Positions 1-11,900 of a DNA stretch of 64,000 nucleotides are shown piece after piece; the first letter of the stretch is position 1, and each line of letters opens with the position of its first letter. The notes beneath the pieces are model-generated. The model was not told where the DNA came from, ran no database searches, and saw only the letters and a list, made by a program, of their open reading frames with translations. The translations under genes were made by a program, and so were the position numbers. Source of the stretch: Thecaphora thlaspeos (lineage: Eukaryota; Basidiomycota; Ustilaginomycetes; Urocystidales; Glomosporiaceae); NCBI GenBank assembly GCA_900291925.1, contig UWYS01000017.1, forward strand, positions 1 to 64,000, given 5' to 3'.

Positions 1-222
1 AACCCTAACCCTAACCCTAACCCTACCCTAACCCTACCCTAACCCTAACCCTAACCCTAACCCTAACCCTAACCCTAACCCTAACCCTAACCCTAACCCT
101 AACCCTAACCCTAACCCTAACCCTAACCCTAACCCTAACCCTAACCCTAACCCTAACCCTAACCCTAACCCTAACCCTAACCCTAACCCTAACCCTAACC
201 CTAACCCTAACCCTAACCCTAA
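1..222. repeat. Telomere repeat tract
   Basis: The first 222 bases are CCCTAA hexamers read towards the chromosome interior, so TTAGGG runs outwards on the minus strand. Two shortened CCCTA units occur around positions 21-40; the rest is regular. This is the canonical telomere repeat of many filamentous fungi, including smuts. The tract stops sharply at 222, and unique sequence follows with no visible subtelomeric repeat or RecQ-like helicase gene. Confidence 0.98.
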
Positions 223-332
223 GAGACTAAGGAACGGACGTATTCAAGGGGAATCTTTCTGTGGCGTACAAGAGCAGGGAACAGGGAACAACAGGAGGAC
301 AAGGAGCAGACGGCCGACGATGCGCGCCTGGA

Positions 333-2858
333 TCAGGCCTCGTCCATCGGAGTCGCCTTTTCTTCCGCTGGCGGCTGAGACTTCCTTGCGACGGAGGGGA
401 CGGACGGCTGCGGAGCCGCCTGCATCTGCTGCTGACCCTCCGGCGCGCCAGTTGGTCCGGCGACATTGGGCGCCGAAGCGTCGTGAGTGGCGATAGAAGT
501 CGAGGCTGGAGCGGACATCACGGCGGAGAGAGACGGGGCGTCTCCGGAGGCCGCGGTGCTGCCCTCGGCCTGCGGCTGTGCATTGGCGCGTAGCTGAGGA
601 TCCATCGACGCTTCGTCAAAGCCCGATGCCGACGTTGAACCGGGGACCGCGACCGGATCGGCCGCCTGTGCCTGCGTGGGGAGGCTGTCGCTGCTCTGAG
701 CCGGCGTCGCCGCTGCGCAAGGAGGCTGAGCAGCAGGAGCGAGAGGCAGTTGGGAGGCGGCGATCGTCAACGCTGTGGCGGCCCCCGCGGGATCTCCAGA
801 CGTCGAGCGCGTAGGTGTTCCGCTCGTGCCGGCCGCCGAAATGGCCGCGGAGGCTTTAGGTTGACCGGGCGTCGAGCCGGGACCAGCATTGGGTCCACCG
901 ATGTCGTTGGCCTTGGCCGAGGCGCGCAGCTCCTCGATCGTCACCGGCGGCGGCGGGTTCAGCGGAAGCCCGCCCCCAGGGAGCTCCTCCTGCATCGCGC
1001 GCTGGCGCGTGCGGACGAGCTTGGAAAAGTGCAGGCCGCAGGCGTTGCACAGCGTTCGCGCGCCGTCCGGTCCGCGCCTCCATTCGGGCGAGTCGAGAGT
1101 ACCGCACGAGGCGCAGGGCGAAGTGGCGGGAGCGCGGCTGCGCTTCTTGTAGACGGGGCCCTTGTGCTCGAGGTCATCGCCGCCCGGGGAAGCCAGCGAG
1201 GCGGCAAAGCTGCCGTCCGGGTCGGAGCGCGTGCCGCCGGGTGTCGTTGGGGCCTCGCCGACGCCAGCCTGGGACTGGGTCCGGCTGTGCTGGCCGCTGC
1301 CACCTGCAGCGCCGTCCTTGTCGGTACCCGGAGTGCCGGCCTCGGGTTTGGTCTCGCCCTTGTTCGAGCGCCGGCGTTTGCGTGCGGCGCCTGCGAAAGG
1401 GCGAGGAGAAGGAGAGAAGGGAAGCACAGGAACGATGCGAGAAAAGGCGACGTAGCGCTTCGTGTCAGCTTCTCGCTCGATCCCTTGCACTATGACTGGC
1501 CGAGGGGTCATCGCCGCCATAGCCGGCCGAACGGGGCCGACGACCGACTCGCTAGCTTGTGTCGCACTCACTGCCTTGGTTCGACGCTCTTCCGCCGCGC
1601 TTCCTGCCGCTAGAAAAGATCGACATGTCATAGGGCGAGTAGGTGGCCATCATGCTGATCGACGCGCCACGGCTAGGGGTGGCGGGCGCGGAAAAGTCGT
1701 AGAGGCTACGCGGCTGCTCGACGTTGGGCGCGGCCGACACCTCGGGCGCCGACAGCAGCGACGTCAGCGCCTGGGTGATGCCGAGGGCGCGGTTGACGGC
1801 AGCCTGGACGTCAACGACGCGGGGCACGGCCGCCTTGTTGATGTGGACCGCGGTAAAGTTGGCGATGGAGGCGGCCGCCGCGTGGATCTGGTCGGTCGGG
1901 GAAGGGCAAATGCCAGCATCGAGCGTTGGCACGGGCGAGTGGAGAAAAAGAGATGGAGGCGTCAACATCCCGTGGACTTGGACATCGTCCACAATCCTAA
2001 CATGCGACCGAACCGGAAACGTGGCGGCGAGCGATTGGTTGCCCGATCGACATTCGGTCCGGTCCAGTCTGGTTCGGTCCGGGGCGGTCGGCCCGTGTGA
2101 AGCAGGCGTGTACTCACACCTCGAAGTTCCTCTGCAATCTTTTTCGAGAGAACTGGCTCGGCCGGTGCCGCGGCAGTGGCAGCAGGAGCAGAGGAGGAAG
2201 CCTGTTGATCGCCTGCCTGAGGGGCGGAGGTGTCTCCCTGCGCCGCCGAAGTGGCGTCGATCGAGCCAGCAGCGAACGTCGGGTTCGCCGGAGCTGGACC
2301 AGCAGCAGCAGTGGCAGCGCTGGGATCTGTTGGGCGGGGACCCGTTGAGGCGTTCGCGGCGACGCCGTTGCTGTTGCCGGCCTCCGTAGATACAGAGGCT
2401 CCGGCGCTGCCCTCAGCCGCCTGAGGTGCATCGCTGTTGGAGGCTGAAGGGTTAGCGACGGCGGCAGCGCTGCCTCCGTCTACGTTGGAGCTGCCCTGAG
2501 TGGCGGTGCTCGACTGCAGCGATGCCAGAGCCTGGAGCGTGGCGGCATGGGTCGCGTCGAGCTGTCGTTGCTTGGCGCCGTCGTCCCTGTCGTTGGAAGC
2601 GTCGACACTCGCGGCTTCTGTTAATGACGGCTCGGCCACACCCTGTTGTGGTTGTGTTGGAAGCATCGAGGAGACGTAGTTGTTGTCTTGTTGAGCGTCG
2701 AAGCTGGCGAGGTGCTCGCCATGGAAAGCGCTGCCGTCGGTGTACTGGTCGCCATCGAATTGGGGCGACGTCACCTTGCCCAAGCCGGCGCCAAAAAGGC
2801 CTTGGGCACCGCCGTCGTGAGTGTTGCCGCCGTTGGCATCCGCGTTACCGGTAGACAT
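333..2858 (-). CDS. GATA zinc-finger transcription factor, NsdD/Gat201-like
   Basis: Three exons on the minus strand (2858-2118, 1887-1572, 1390-333) join to 704 residues with both junctions in frame. One GATA finger lies at residues 445-470 with pattern C-x2-C-x18-C-x2-C and the core SPEWRRGPDGARTLCNACG, followed by a basic tail. The GPDGARTLCNACGLH core resembles the NsdD/SUB-1 and Gat201 regulators of fungal development more than the AreA nitrogen regulators, which have a 17-residue loop. The rest is low-complexity Ala/Ser/Gln sequence, as is usual for this class. The ATG at 2858 was preferred to an in-frame GTG two codons upstream. The first intron (about 230 nt) has the weakest acceptor; the second is clear (GTGAGT to TCGCAG). 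The stop codon is only about 110 bp from the telomere. The role is inferred from the finger: a sequence-specific nuclear DNA-binding regulator. Confidence 0.85.
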
Positions 2859-5800
2859 GGTCACCAGGAAGCAACGCGCTTTCGATCGTCGCGTCCGCCG
2901 CGAACAAGCAGGGCCCGGAGTCGAGGGGAATGTCAGCTACGTGGATGCGAAGAGATCGGCCAGAGGAGTGGGCGGTCGGAGAACTGGCTGCGTTGCCGGA
3001 TCAACGAGATGAGGTCGCGACGCGAAAGACGCCGACTGGTCGGAAACACGAAGTGTGGGACTTGGGGTCGCGAAGATGGCGTTGTGGGACAAGGCCCGAT
3101 GGTGGCAGGACGGAGAAGCGCGTGGATGGGATCGGGATATCGAGAACGATGCAAGTGGTGTCGGCGGCAGAGCTGATCCCGGAGGCGAGCGTCGAAGATA
3201 CGTGAATAGGCGATGTCCTGTCGAGAAGGGAGCGTGGAGAGTGACGAGCGGAAGGAGATCGAGTGGGGTGGTCGCGTTGAAGGACGATAGGCGAGAGGCG
3301 AGGTGCTGCGGGGGTTGGCGTGGTTGGGTTGGCTGGCGGATGGGTGGTGGTTGGTGGAGTGGAATGAGTTGAAACGCGACGGCGTCTGACTGCCCGATTT
3401 GCAGAGCCGTCGGTCGGGCATTGGGCTTGCTTCGTCGTGGCTCGGCGCTGGGGCAGGCGGAGCGCGCCACGAAAAATCCATCAGAGACGGCCAGAATGCC
3501 TGGAGGCCAGCAAACGCCGCATCGAGCATGGGCGAGCCAGAGGCTGGAGCACGCGAGGGCCAGCAGGCGACCAAGACGACGACGACGACGGCGACGGCGA
3601 CGTGCGATGGTGGCCCTCCAGCCAGGGCCCAGCAGCGCTTGGCCGATCGCGGCGAACGAGTTGAGAGGGCGGCGTTGGGCGAAGCGGCGCAAGGCAAGGC
3701 AGGCAGGCAGGGGGATTCTTCGGGGCGCCGCTACTTAGCAGGCAGAGTAAAGCAAGAGGCATTGACAGGCAGGCCGAACAGATCGGAATTTTCCCTGATC
3801 GATCCGCGCCGATCGGGAGGGTCAGGGCGCGGCTTGGGCGACAGGAGGGAGACGCCACGGGCGGCCTCGCCTGTCTTGCCCGGCCGACATCAATTGCTCC
3901 CTCCCTTTATTGCCTCCTGCTGTAAGTCACCTCGGCGAGGCCTACGTCGTCGACGCGTTCCGGCCAAGGCTCACACCTCCAGGCTGCCTGATGGAGGGAC
4001 CACCTACCGCTTGGCAGAGAGATGCGCGCACGAGAGCCATTGCTGCTCCCGCTCCCACTCCCAGCGCAGGGAAGCAGGATAGAGCGAGCTAGTTTATCGC
4101 TTTCCCTTTCGTCACCTCTTGCCGCCATCGACCATTGCGCTCGTTGCGACGAGGCACATCTCTCCTTTGCATTTTCACATCTCGAGTGGTCTCACATACA
4201 GCGAAGAGCTTGCTGCGAGACGATTTTCTTTCGCCCGTGGAAGCTGCTCTTCGCTGGGGGTAACCTGGGAAGTGGCGCGGCACGTTCCGACGCCCATCAA
4301 CGTGGCTTTCAACTCTGTCCCCGACTCGCCGGCCAGAGAGTGTCGTCGCTTACCCTCCCAAGACCGCGCCGTCGAGAGGATGGAGAGGGTTCAGATTGAC
4401 CGGCTAGGGTTGCAGCCGATCGGCACGCCTGTCGTCGTCGTCGTCGTCATCGGGGCAGAGCGGGGTCTGCGACCCTCGTCTCAGGGTCCTGCCATCTCTT
4501 TTAGCGCTCCGACAGCCCCATCCCCCCGCATCTGACGTTACCCATTGGGGTCCGCCTTCCTTGTTACTGAAATACGGCCCGCCACGATACAGCCTCCCAG
4601 CGTACGGATCATCAAGCGAGAGATCATGGCGCCATCGATCCGTCCGTTGCAGGTGTGGACTGTACTGTCGCGGCGATCAGGCACGACGAAGCTTCAGACC
4701 CGGTGTTTCGCTTTTCTCGACCTCCACCCGCCAGGGTCAAAGGCGATCACGAAGTACTTCTAGGCTCCATGAGGTGGCTGCGGCGCTTATAAGAGAGTTG
4801 ATATGAGTGAGACGTAGAGGCGCTCTTTGTACCAGACGACAGAAAGGAAACGCACCCGGCATCGTCGTTACTTGGGCCTCGCCGTGCCAGTTGTCCCACT
4901 TGACTTTGTACGGTCGCGACGACTCCGCCGATTCTCACCTCCGTTCGGTGCTGTATCCGTTCCCCGGTATCCTTTCTTTCCTTTAGCCGTCCCGACGTCT
5001 GTCCCAAGACCACAGCATCACATGCAGGGCGACAAGACCATCCGGAGGCCGGATGGAAGGCGCAGAACGTCGCATGGCTGCTGGTCATCTCGGAGCGATA
5101 ATCGGGTTGCTTTAAGCTGATGCGAGGAGGTACTAAAGGTAGCGTCGGTCCACGCTGACCGACATGTACACTATACCGGCTTGTTGTTACTGGGTATCAT
5201 GGCAGCAACGACACTCCGCAAAGTGGATGGGGTGGCGCCTCTTGGATGAGAGACAACGGACTCACCAACTACAGTAAGGGTCCGGCCTATTCCTGGATGA
5301 CAGAAGGGGGTAAAGCTGCAGCAAAGCTGGGCTTGGCCACATCACGACGTCCTCTCGACCGCACGGTCGGGTCGATATCAGAGGCTGCTCTTTCCCAACA
5401 TCCGTCCCATGAGAGGTGACCACCACAGTGGAGGGAAGTTGTCGACGTGAGTACGTACAGTAAAGGATCTACAGATACAGTCCTACATCTGCATGCCTCG
5501 GAGCGTCCGGTGCGTGAACGTACGGTACCGTACGTACCGCCACAGCTCCAGCTCGGCCGCCACCCGCCTTGACTGTAAGTTGGTGCTGCGGCACAACACA
5601 CTCTCGATTTCGCCCCGTCTCTCTCTGCACTTGGCGTCGTCGGCGGTTAGAGCAAAGGCTGTCGTATCCTGCTCCATCTGTCTCCTCGCTCTCTCTAGGT
5701 GTATCAGATGCCGTACCATTGCGTTCCGGTATCGATGTTGTCTTGTCGACGCATTCGCAGATTCTTGCGTTCGGTCGCGTGTGTGAGTCTGCTATCGCAG

Positions 5801-8800
5801 ATCCTGTCACGTCCCGCAGTTGCGGTGGTCGCATAGGTCGCTTGGCCTCCCTGTTTGCCACGAAAAGCTTCCTGTCGTGGATGCGTCCCGGCCCGTCACC
5901 ACCTCGACTAACTACGCAGGATGTGTAAACGCAAAGGAAGGACAGAAGCAGGGTCTCGGTCTGGTTGAGTCAAGCAGCGGGGAAGCGATGCCGCGGACGC
6001 CTTGATCACCCCTCCTCTACCAGAGGGTCGCCGCCGCGGCCAGGATATCCGACAGAGGTGAGGTTGGAGGGCTCGGAAAGCCCTGGAGTGAGTCGGTCGG
6101 GAGTATTTTTGGGAGAAATGACAGCAAGGTCGCTCCAACGTCGGTTTACCGGAAGAAAAGGATGCGCTGTATGTAGATGCTCGGCCTGGCTGTCAGCTGA
6201 GGGTGGATCTCCCGGCGTCAGCTGTCAGCGCCACTCGCGCCTGCCCTGCCGAGTGCCGTGTGCACCGCCACGAGCAGAGGTGAGTATGGCCGCCGGACGA
6301 GAGACTCTGGAAAGATGCGCCTTGTCTTACTCAGCCCCCCCGCGCCGTGCTAGGGCGAGCTATGCGTGAGTAAGTAGCAGTCTGTGAGGTCTTGAGTACG
6401 TTGCTCACCTCCTCGGCCTTTCACCGTTGTATCAGAAGAAGCAACAAGCTAGATCCTTGGCACAGTGACTGGCATTCATGCTGCCTCGCTGTAAGACTCG
6501 ATCTGTCGATGCGGCGAGCTTGAATAGGGGCAGACTCTTGAGGTGAGCCGAGGTGGGGTTCGCGAACGCTTTGCTATCTAGGAGAATCGTCGTATCCGCC
6601 GAGAGGATTTGGCGTGAAGCAGGTTGCCTCACCTAGAGCAAGCAAGCAAGCGACCATTACCCTCAAAGATCGGCTCGCCGCCGACCATCGCTCCGTGCAA
6701 CGGCGAGGTGGGAGTGTGCGACATGCCACAAGGTGATAGGCTCCGACCGAGACAACGTGACAGGATAGGCGGAAGGCGAGGCGATGATGGTCAGCACAGC
6801 TCCCCACCTGCCCGGAAGACAACCAGAGCCGCACTCAAGGGCCCTAACTCATTTGAACACCCGTGTACATGTACAAAGAAAGCTCGCCGGCCTTGGCTTG
6901 GTGTGGGTTGAACAATAATGATCGCCGTTATGGCCAATGTCGCTACAGCCGTCGCGGCCTCGCCGTGATGAGATGACGTTACGTCCAGCGAGCCCGACAG
7001 CCAGCGTTGCGTCAAAGACAGAAGGCCGTCTGGGATCACAGGCAGACGTTCAACGGATGAGACTGTACATACGACGGCGTCGCCGCCGTCGTCGCGCATT
7101 CGAGCGGGCTGCCGCTGCTGCGGCCGAGCTGGCGGCACGGTCGCGGAGGCCGGACGGAGCGACGGAGCGAAGGGTGGCGCAAACGCTCGCGGCTGTTGCG
7201 CCGTTGTGGGCGTCGGACGTGCGCAGACATCAAGGCCAGGGCTGCTTGCAGGTAGTCAGACAAGGCAAGGGGTTGCACGCGGGTTTGTGGCCGGCCCTTT
7301 TTACCACCGAGCTCCCGCAGGGCTCTGAGCGCCAGGAGGCACCGGCAGGCTGGCACCAAAGTTGCCCAGAAGCAGCAACACAAAAGAGTATTCAAGAACG
7401 ATCAAAAGGCTAGGTGCGATAGGGTGGGAAGAAGGGGGGTTCGCCGTTTGACGCGCTCGAGCCCTCCTGCCTTTTCGGTGCGTCGTTCCCAGCAGCAGGG
7501 GCCCTTGGGCGCAGGGCAGGGTCGGGCAGGCCACAGCAGCGAGGACAGGCCAGGCTGCTGCGCCGGGTTACTTTACTTGCTTGCCGCTCCGCTCTGTGAG
7601 CGCAACGGCCACGCCCGGACAATTGTACAGTAAATGCACCGCGTCTGCCCCGCCCGCCCGTCGCCCCCGCTTGCTGACGCAAACGTGTCGGGAAAACAGG
7701 GTCACCTCGGAGCCACACATCCTCACCATCAGAGCCAGCGAGCGAGCGAGAGCCAGCTACCCGGCGACGCCTTGCTTGCCTTCCCCTTGCGCTCCCTGAC
7801 TCCCGCACTCCCACCCTCATCCTCCCACCCGGCCACTTGCCTCGCCATCTCGTCTCTGTCGACGACCGCCTCATCCAACCTTCTCCACCACTCTCCGCCA
7901 CGGCCGTCTGGGCCGACGACCACACCACCGCCCGACCGCGTTCGACCCGACCCGGACCTACTCTCGGGTGGTGCTCTTCGGCTTGGGCCTTTTACGTTTC
8001 TGCTTTCTGGCCTCTCAGCCCGCCTCTGCCTCTCTCTTTCCCTCAACCTCTCCTCTATATCGCGCCGGTCTTGCGCTACCGGCCTCAGACTCGCCCACAT
8101 CGGCGTCTACGCCGGCCACGTCGCTTGCGATCCGACCCGACTTGTCACTTGGCTGTTCCAGCTGTGGGCGAGCGCCAGACGTTCAACAGGGGTGGAAAGC
8201 GGCTGCCCCGATCTCGCCCTGTGAGCAGAGTCACACCATTTGCGAGAGAGTGGCGCGCCACCAACGTCGCCCCCTGGTCCGGCCCTCTCATCTGTCGACC
8301 AGCGCCCGGGCCTCTTCCCCAGGCACTTTGGCGCAGCCTGCTCCGCCTCATCATCTGTGGCGGCTATTTCGCCGTCCTACTTAATTCTCCAGCAGGCTCA
8401 TCACAAAACGGTGAAAACGGCGAGCTCGCACGCGGGATCGAGCTCTGACTTGTCTCACCGAAGGCACCCGACGCAGGACGTCTCATTGTCGTCGTCACTC
8501 CGGAACTATTCCCTTCTCCGTCCCAACCGGTCCACACATATTTTGCCGGTCATCGCTGCCTGCTTCGCCCCTTTGTTTGTTCGACCGGGGGATCCATCGA
8601 CTATTTCGCAAGCTGCCGCCCTTCCCGACAAAGACGACCAGCGCTGCCGCCGCTAGTTGCTACACCCGAATGTATCTTTGTGCACCAACGACGCTTCTCT
8701 TCCGACTGCCTTGCTATCCCGTCTACCACTGACGCTTCTAGCAGCAACAGCTCCACGACACCCAACCTCGGAGCCTGGCGTCGTACTATATAACATCATC

Positions 8801-8998
8801 ATCATCACCAACGTATCAAAGTCCCTTGCCTCACACGTCGCACTCTAGCGTCCCGGCCCTGTCGGTACGTTCCGTAGCAAGCCACTGTCGCTTGATCGTC
8901 CAGCGCTCTTCTCCCTATCCTCAAATCCGCACCTTCTCTTCCGACCACCTCGCCTTCCCGCGCCTGACTTGGAAGGAAAGACGCACGGAGTCCGCAGC
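2859..8998. other. 6.1 kb stretch without a supportable gene
   Basis: No open frame here has recognisable protein content, splice-supported continuity or a natural start. It separates the divergent GATA factor and RasGEF genes, so it should hold both promoters. Bases from about 7,640 to 8,998 are pyrimidine-rich on the plus strand and probably contain the 5' leader of the RasGEF gene. A short GTC run lies near 4431-4455 and a perfect 18-bp palindrome at 5518-5535. Several donor-like GAGGTGAG motifs occur on the plus strand (about 6057, 6278, 6548), so a spliced non-coding transcript is possible but not shown. Confidence 0.6.
5518..5535. promoter_or_regulatory. Perfect 18-bp palindrome
   Basis: ACGTACGGTACCGTACGT is identical to its own reverse complement. 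It lies alone in the long upstream region shared by the GATA factor and the RasGEF. It could be a dimer-binding site, but the sequence gives no function. Confidence 0.3.
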
Positions 8999-11900
8999 AT
9001 GGAGGTCCCGCTGGACCGAGCCGCGCGGAAAAAGTCGCCGCTTGCGGCCTTTTGGGAGCGGCCGCGCAAGAACAGCGATGCGCCCCACTCCGATGAGCTC
9101 GCCTCTCGATTTAAGGGTTCCCCACACCACGCCTCAACGGCGCCGGCAGCGGCAACAGCAGCGCCACCGATCTCCCGTCCAGCGGGAGGGAGCACGTTTG
9201 TTGGCGTCCAGCGTCTGATCCAGCAGTACTCGGCCTCAGCCTCCGCGTCTTCTCACTCTTCTGCCGGTCTCGCGACCGGAGCTGCAGAGACGCCCAAGCC
9301 ACTGAGGCGCACACGTATCTCTGGCGCCAATGGTGCCGGTCCAGACGCACCAAGCGGAGATGCAGCCGCCAGCAGCAGCAGCAGCAGTCAGACGAGCCCG
9401 CTTCGATCTCGCTCTCGCGTCAACGAAGCGGGTGCGAGCAAGTTATCTGCAGAGGCCGCTCCCACTTCACCAATTGCAACATCAGCTCCGACGACGACAA
9501 CGGCGGCGAGCAGCAGCAGTGATATTAAGCCAGTCGGCGAGCTAAAGGGCGTCGTCGAGGCGACATCCGATCGCCTGCCGTCCATAGCGCCGCAGCCAGA
9601 CGACAAGGTCGTCTCCGCTGTGCCCACCATCGTCGAGCCTCTAGAGTCCGCCGAACAGGACACGGACTCGTCTCAGCGCGGCAAAGTCGGAATTGCCGAC
9701 TCTGTGGGGACACCACAGCTGCCCAGCGGTCGCGACGGGCCTCCTTTGCGGCCGACGCTGCCACTGCCGTTGCCGACGACGGCAATGACGACCGCTGCGG
9801 TCACCGACATGGAGCTCAGCGCCTCGGGCTCCGGCTCCGACTCGCCCTATCGAACGCCTTCGAGCTCGCGCATGCTGCCGAGCGCTTCGGCCGACAGCAC
9901 GATATCGTCCGGCGGCCACGGCTCAGGCCACCACGACCTTCAGGGACAAGGCAGCCGCTTTGAGCCCATCATCCCGCGACGCTCGCTCTCGTACGATCTC
10001 GGCGCCGACTCAGACAGGGCCGTTGCGACGCGGCCGCGCAGCGCTACGCGAACCTACCTCGCGGCAGACGAGGAAGATCCGCGTGGCGAGCAGCGCCGGC
10101 AGCTGCTGACCCGCGCCGATTTTGGCGACGACGAGGCCTATCTCGCTTACCGCGAGGCGGAAAAGTCGCGGCGGATGAAGAAGACGCTGCGCGAACAGCT
10201 CAAGCGGCGAAGCAAGCGGCGGTCCGGCAGCGTGCTGGGCTCCGAGGGCGCCGCGAACTACCTCGCCTATGTCAACAGCAACTCACCACAGATCGACGAC
10301 ACCGACGACGTCTCCTCGGCCCGGACGCAAATGAAGCAGCACCGTCCTTCGCATTCGGCCTCGAGCAGCGTCTCGTCTCAGCCGTCGCAGCGGACGTCGC
10401 AGCGCCACCAGGGCGGCGGCAGGCAGAGCCACGGCCGAGAGATCTGGATCGACTCGGGCTCGTCGTCGAGCTCGCACGACCTCGACCATGACAATGACAA
10501 CGCCGGCCGCTCGCGCCTCAGTAGCCCCAACAGCGTCGCCGAGACCTTCTACGAGGCAGAGCTGTCCGGCCCCTCGCCGACCAGGGTGTCTCCCGAGGCG
10601 TCATTCCTACCGCACAGTTCGAGCCACAGCAGCGGCAGCGGCGGCAGAGAACGAGAGAGAGGGGTAGCTCACAGCCGTAAGAACACAAGCGACAGCAAGC
10701 AGCGCTCGCTGTTGCTGGCCGAAGAGGCGGTGCAGCTTGACGGTCCCTGGCTGGACCTCGGCAGCCCGACGCTCCACGAGCCGACTTCGACGAGCACGCT
10801 GCGGCAGGACGCGATCTGGCAAGAGCGTGCTACCAACGATACGACGCCGCAAGTCGCTGTGACGACCGCGCATCCCGAGTCGAGCCCGTCGAGCTCCTCA
10901 ACGGCGACGTCGACCGACATGGTCGCTTCCCGGTGGTTCACAGGCTCGTCGGTCGCCGACTCGATTTCGACCTCCGACTCGTCGTACACCAACAGTCTGC
11001 CCGTCTCGCCTACCAGCGGCGGCTTTGTCTGCGAGCCACCAGCAGGGGCAGGGGCAGCGACGATGACGATGACGATAAGCCCGAGCCCGAGCTCATCGCA
11101 GATAAGCGTCCCGGCTACGGGCCCGAGCATGACCGGTGGCAGCCCGCTTCGATCGCACCGCACCGGTGCGGCCCTGCCACCGCCGAGGCCGACGCCCAAC
11201 GCACCCTTGCCTCCGCCGCCGCCGGGCGCGCCACCGCCGGGGCGGACCAGTAGCCGTCTTCGGGGCTACAGCACGGCCGTCCATTCGACGTCGAGCATGA
11301 GCCTGAATCCGGCCACCGCTTCTTCTATTGAGCTAGACGATTCCCTGAATCGAAACCGGAGCTTGAGCTTGGGCCACGGCGCGCTAACCACAGCGCCGCC
11401 ATCGCCCCCGATACTTGTCCCTGCGTCGTCGTCGAGGACTGGCCGTAGCTCGGCGGCACCGGCTTCTTCTCCTGCTAGCGGTAGCGACAGAAATCCTGCG
11501 CTGTCTCCGCCGACCACCCTAGGCCAGATGGGCCGCTCCATGTCGTCCGTGGCGACTTCGATGTCGTCGCCGAACGACCACGACCGTGACAACGGCTCGC
11601 CGCTTACGATGCAGCAGCAGCAGCAGCAGCAGGCGGCCACGCTGGGGCCGAACGGGACGATCCGAGGTCGTCCGCGAGGCTTCACGGTGGGGGCGGTTCC
11701 AGCCTCTTTGGGCCATGGCACCTACAGCGCTTCCGGGCGCATGCTCGTGCCAAGCAAGTCGCGGCCGCGGTCGCTCTTGTGCCATGAGATTGTCCCTGGG
11801 CTGGACCTGGCAGAGCGTCGCGCGCCCACGGCGCCCCCTTCCGAGCTGTCGGCCCTTCAATTCGCAGCGTCGTCCAGCTCGCCCGCCAGCCTGGCCGGAC

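Noticed and set aside
5483..5719. 78-codon minus-strand open frame with charged, coding-like translation
   Set aside because: No splice partners, no homology that I recognise, overlapping frames equally open; too short to support.
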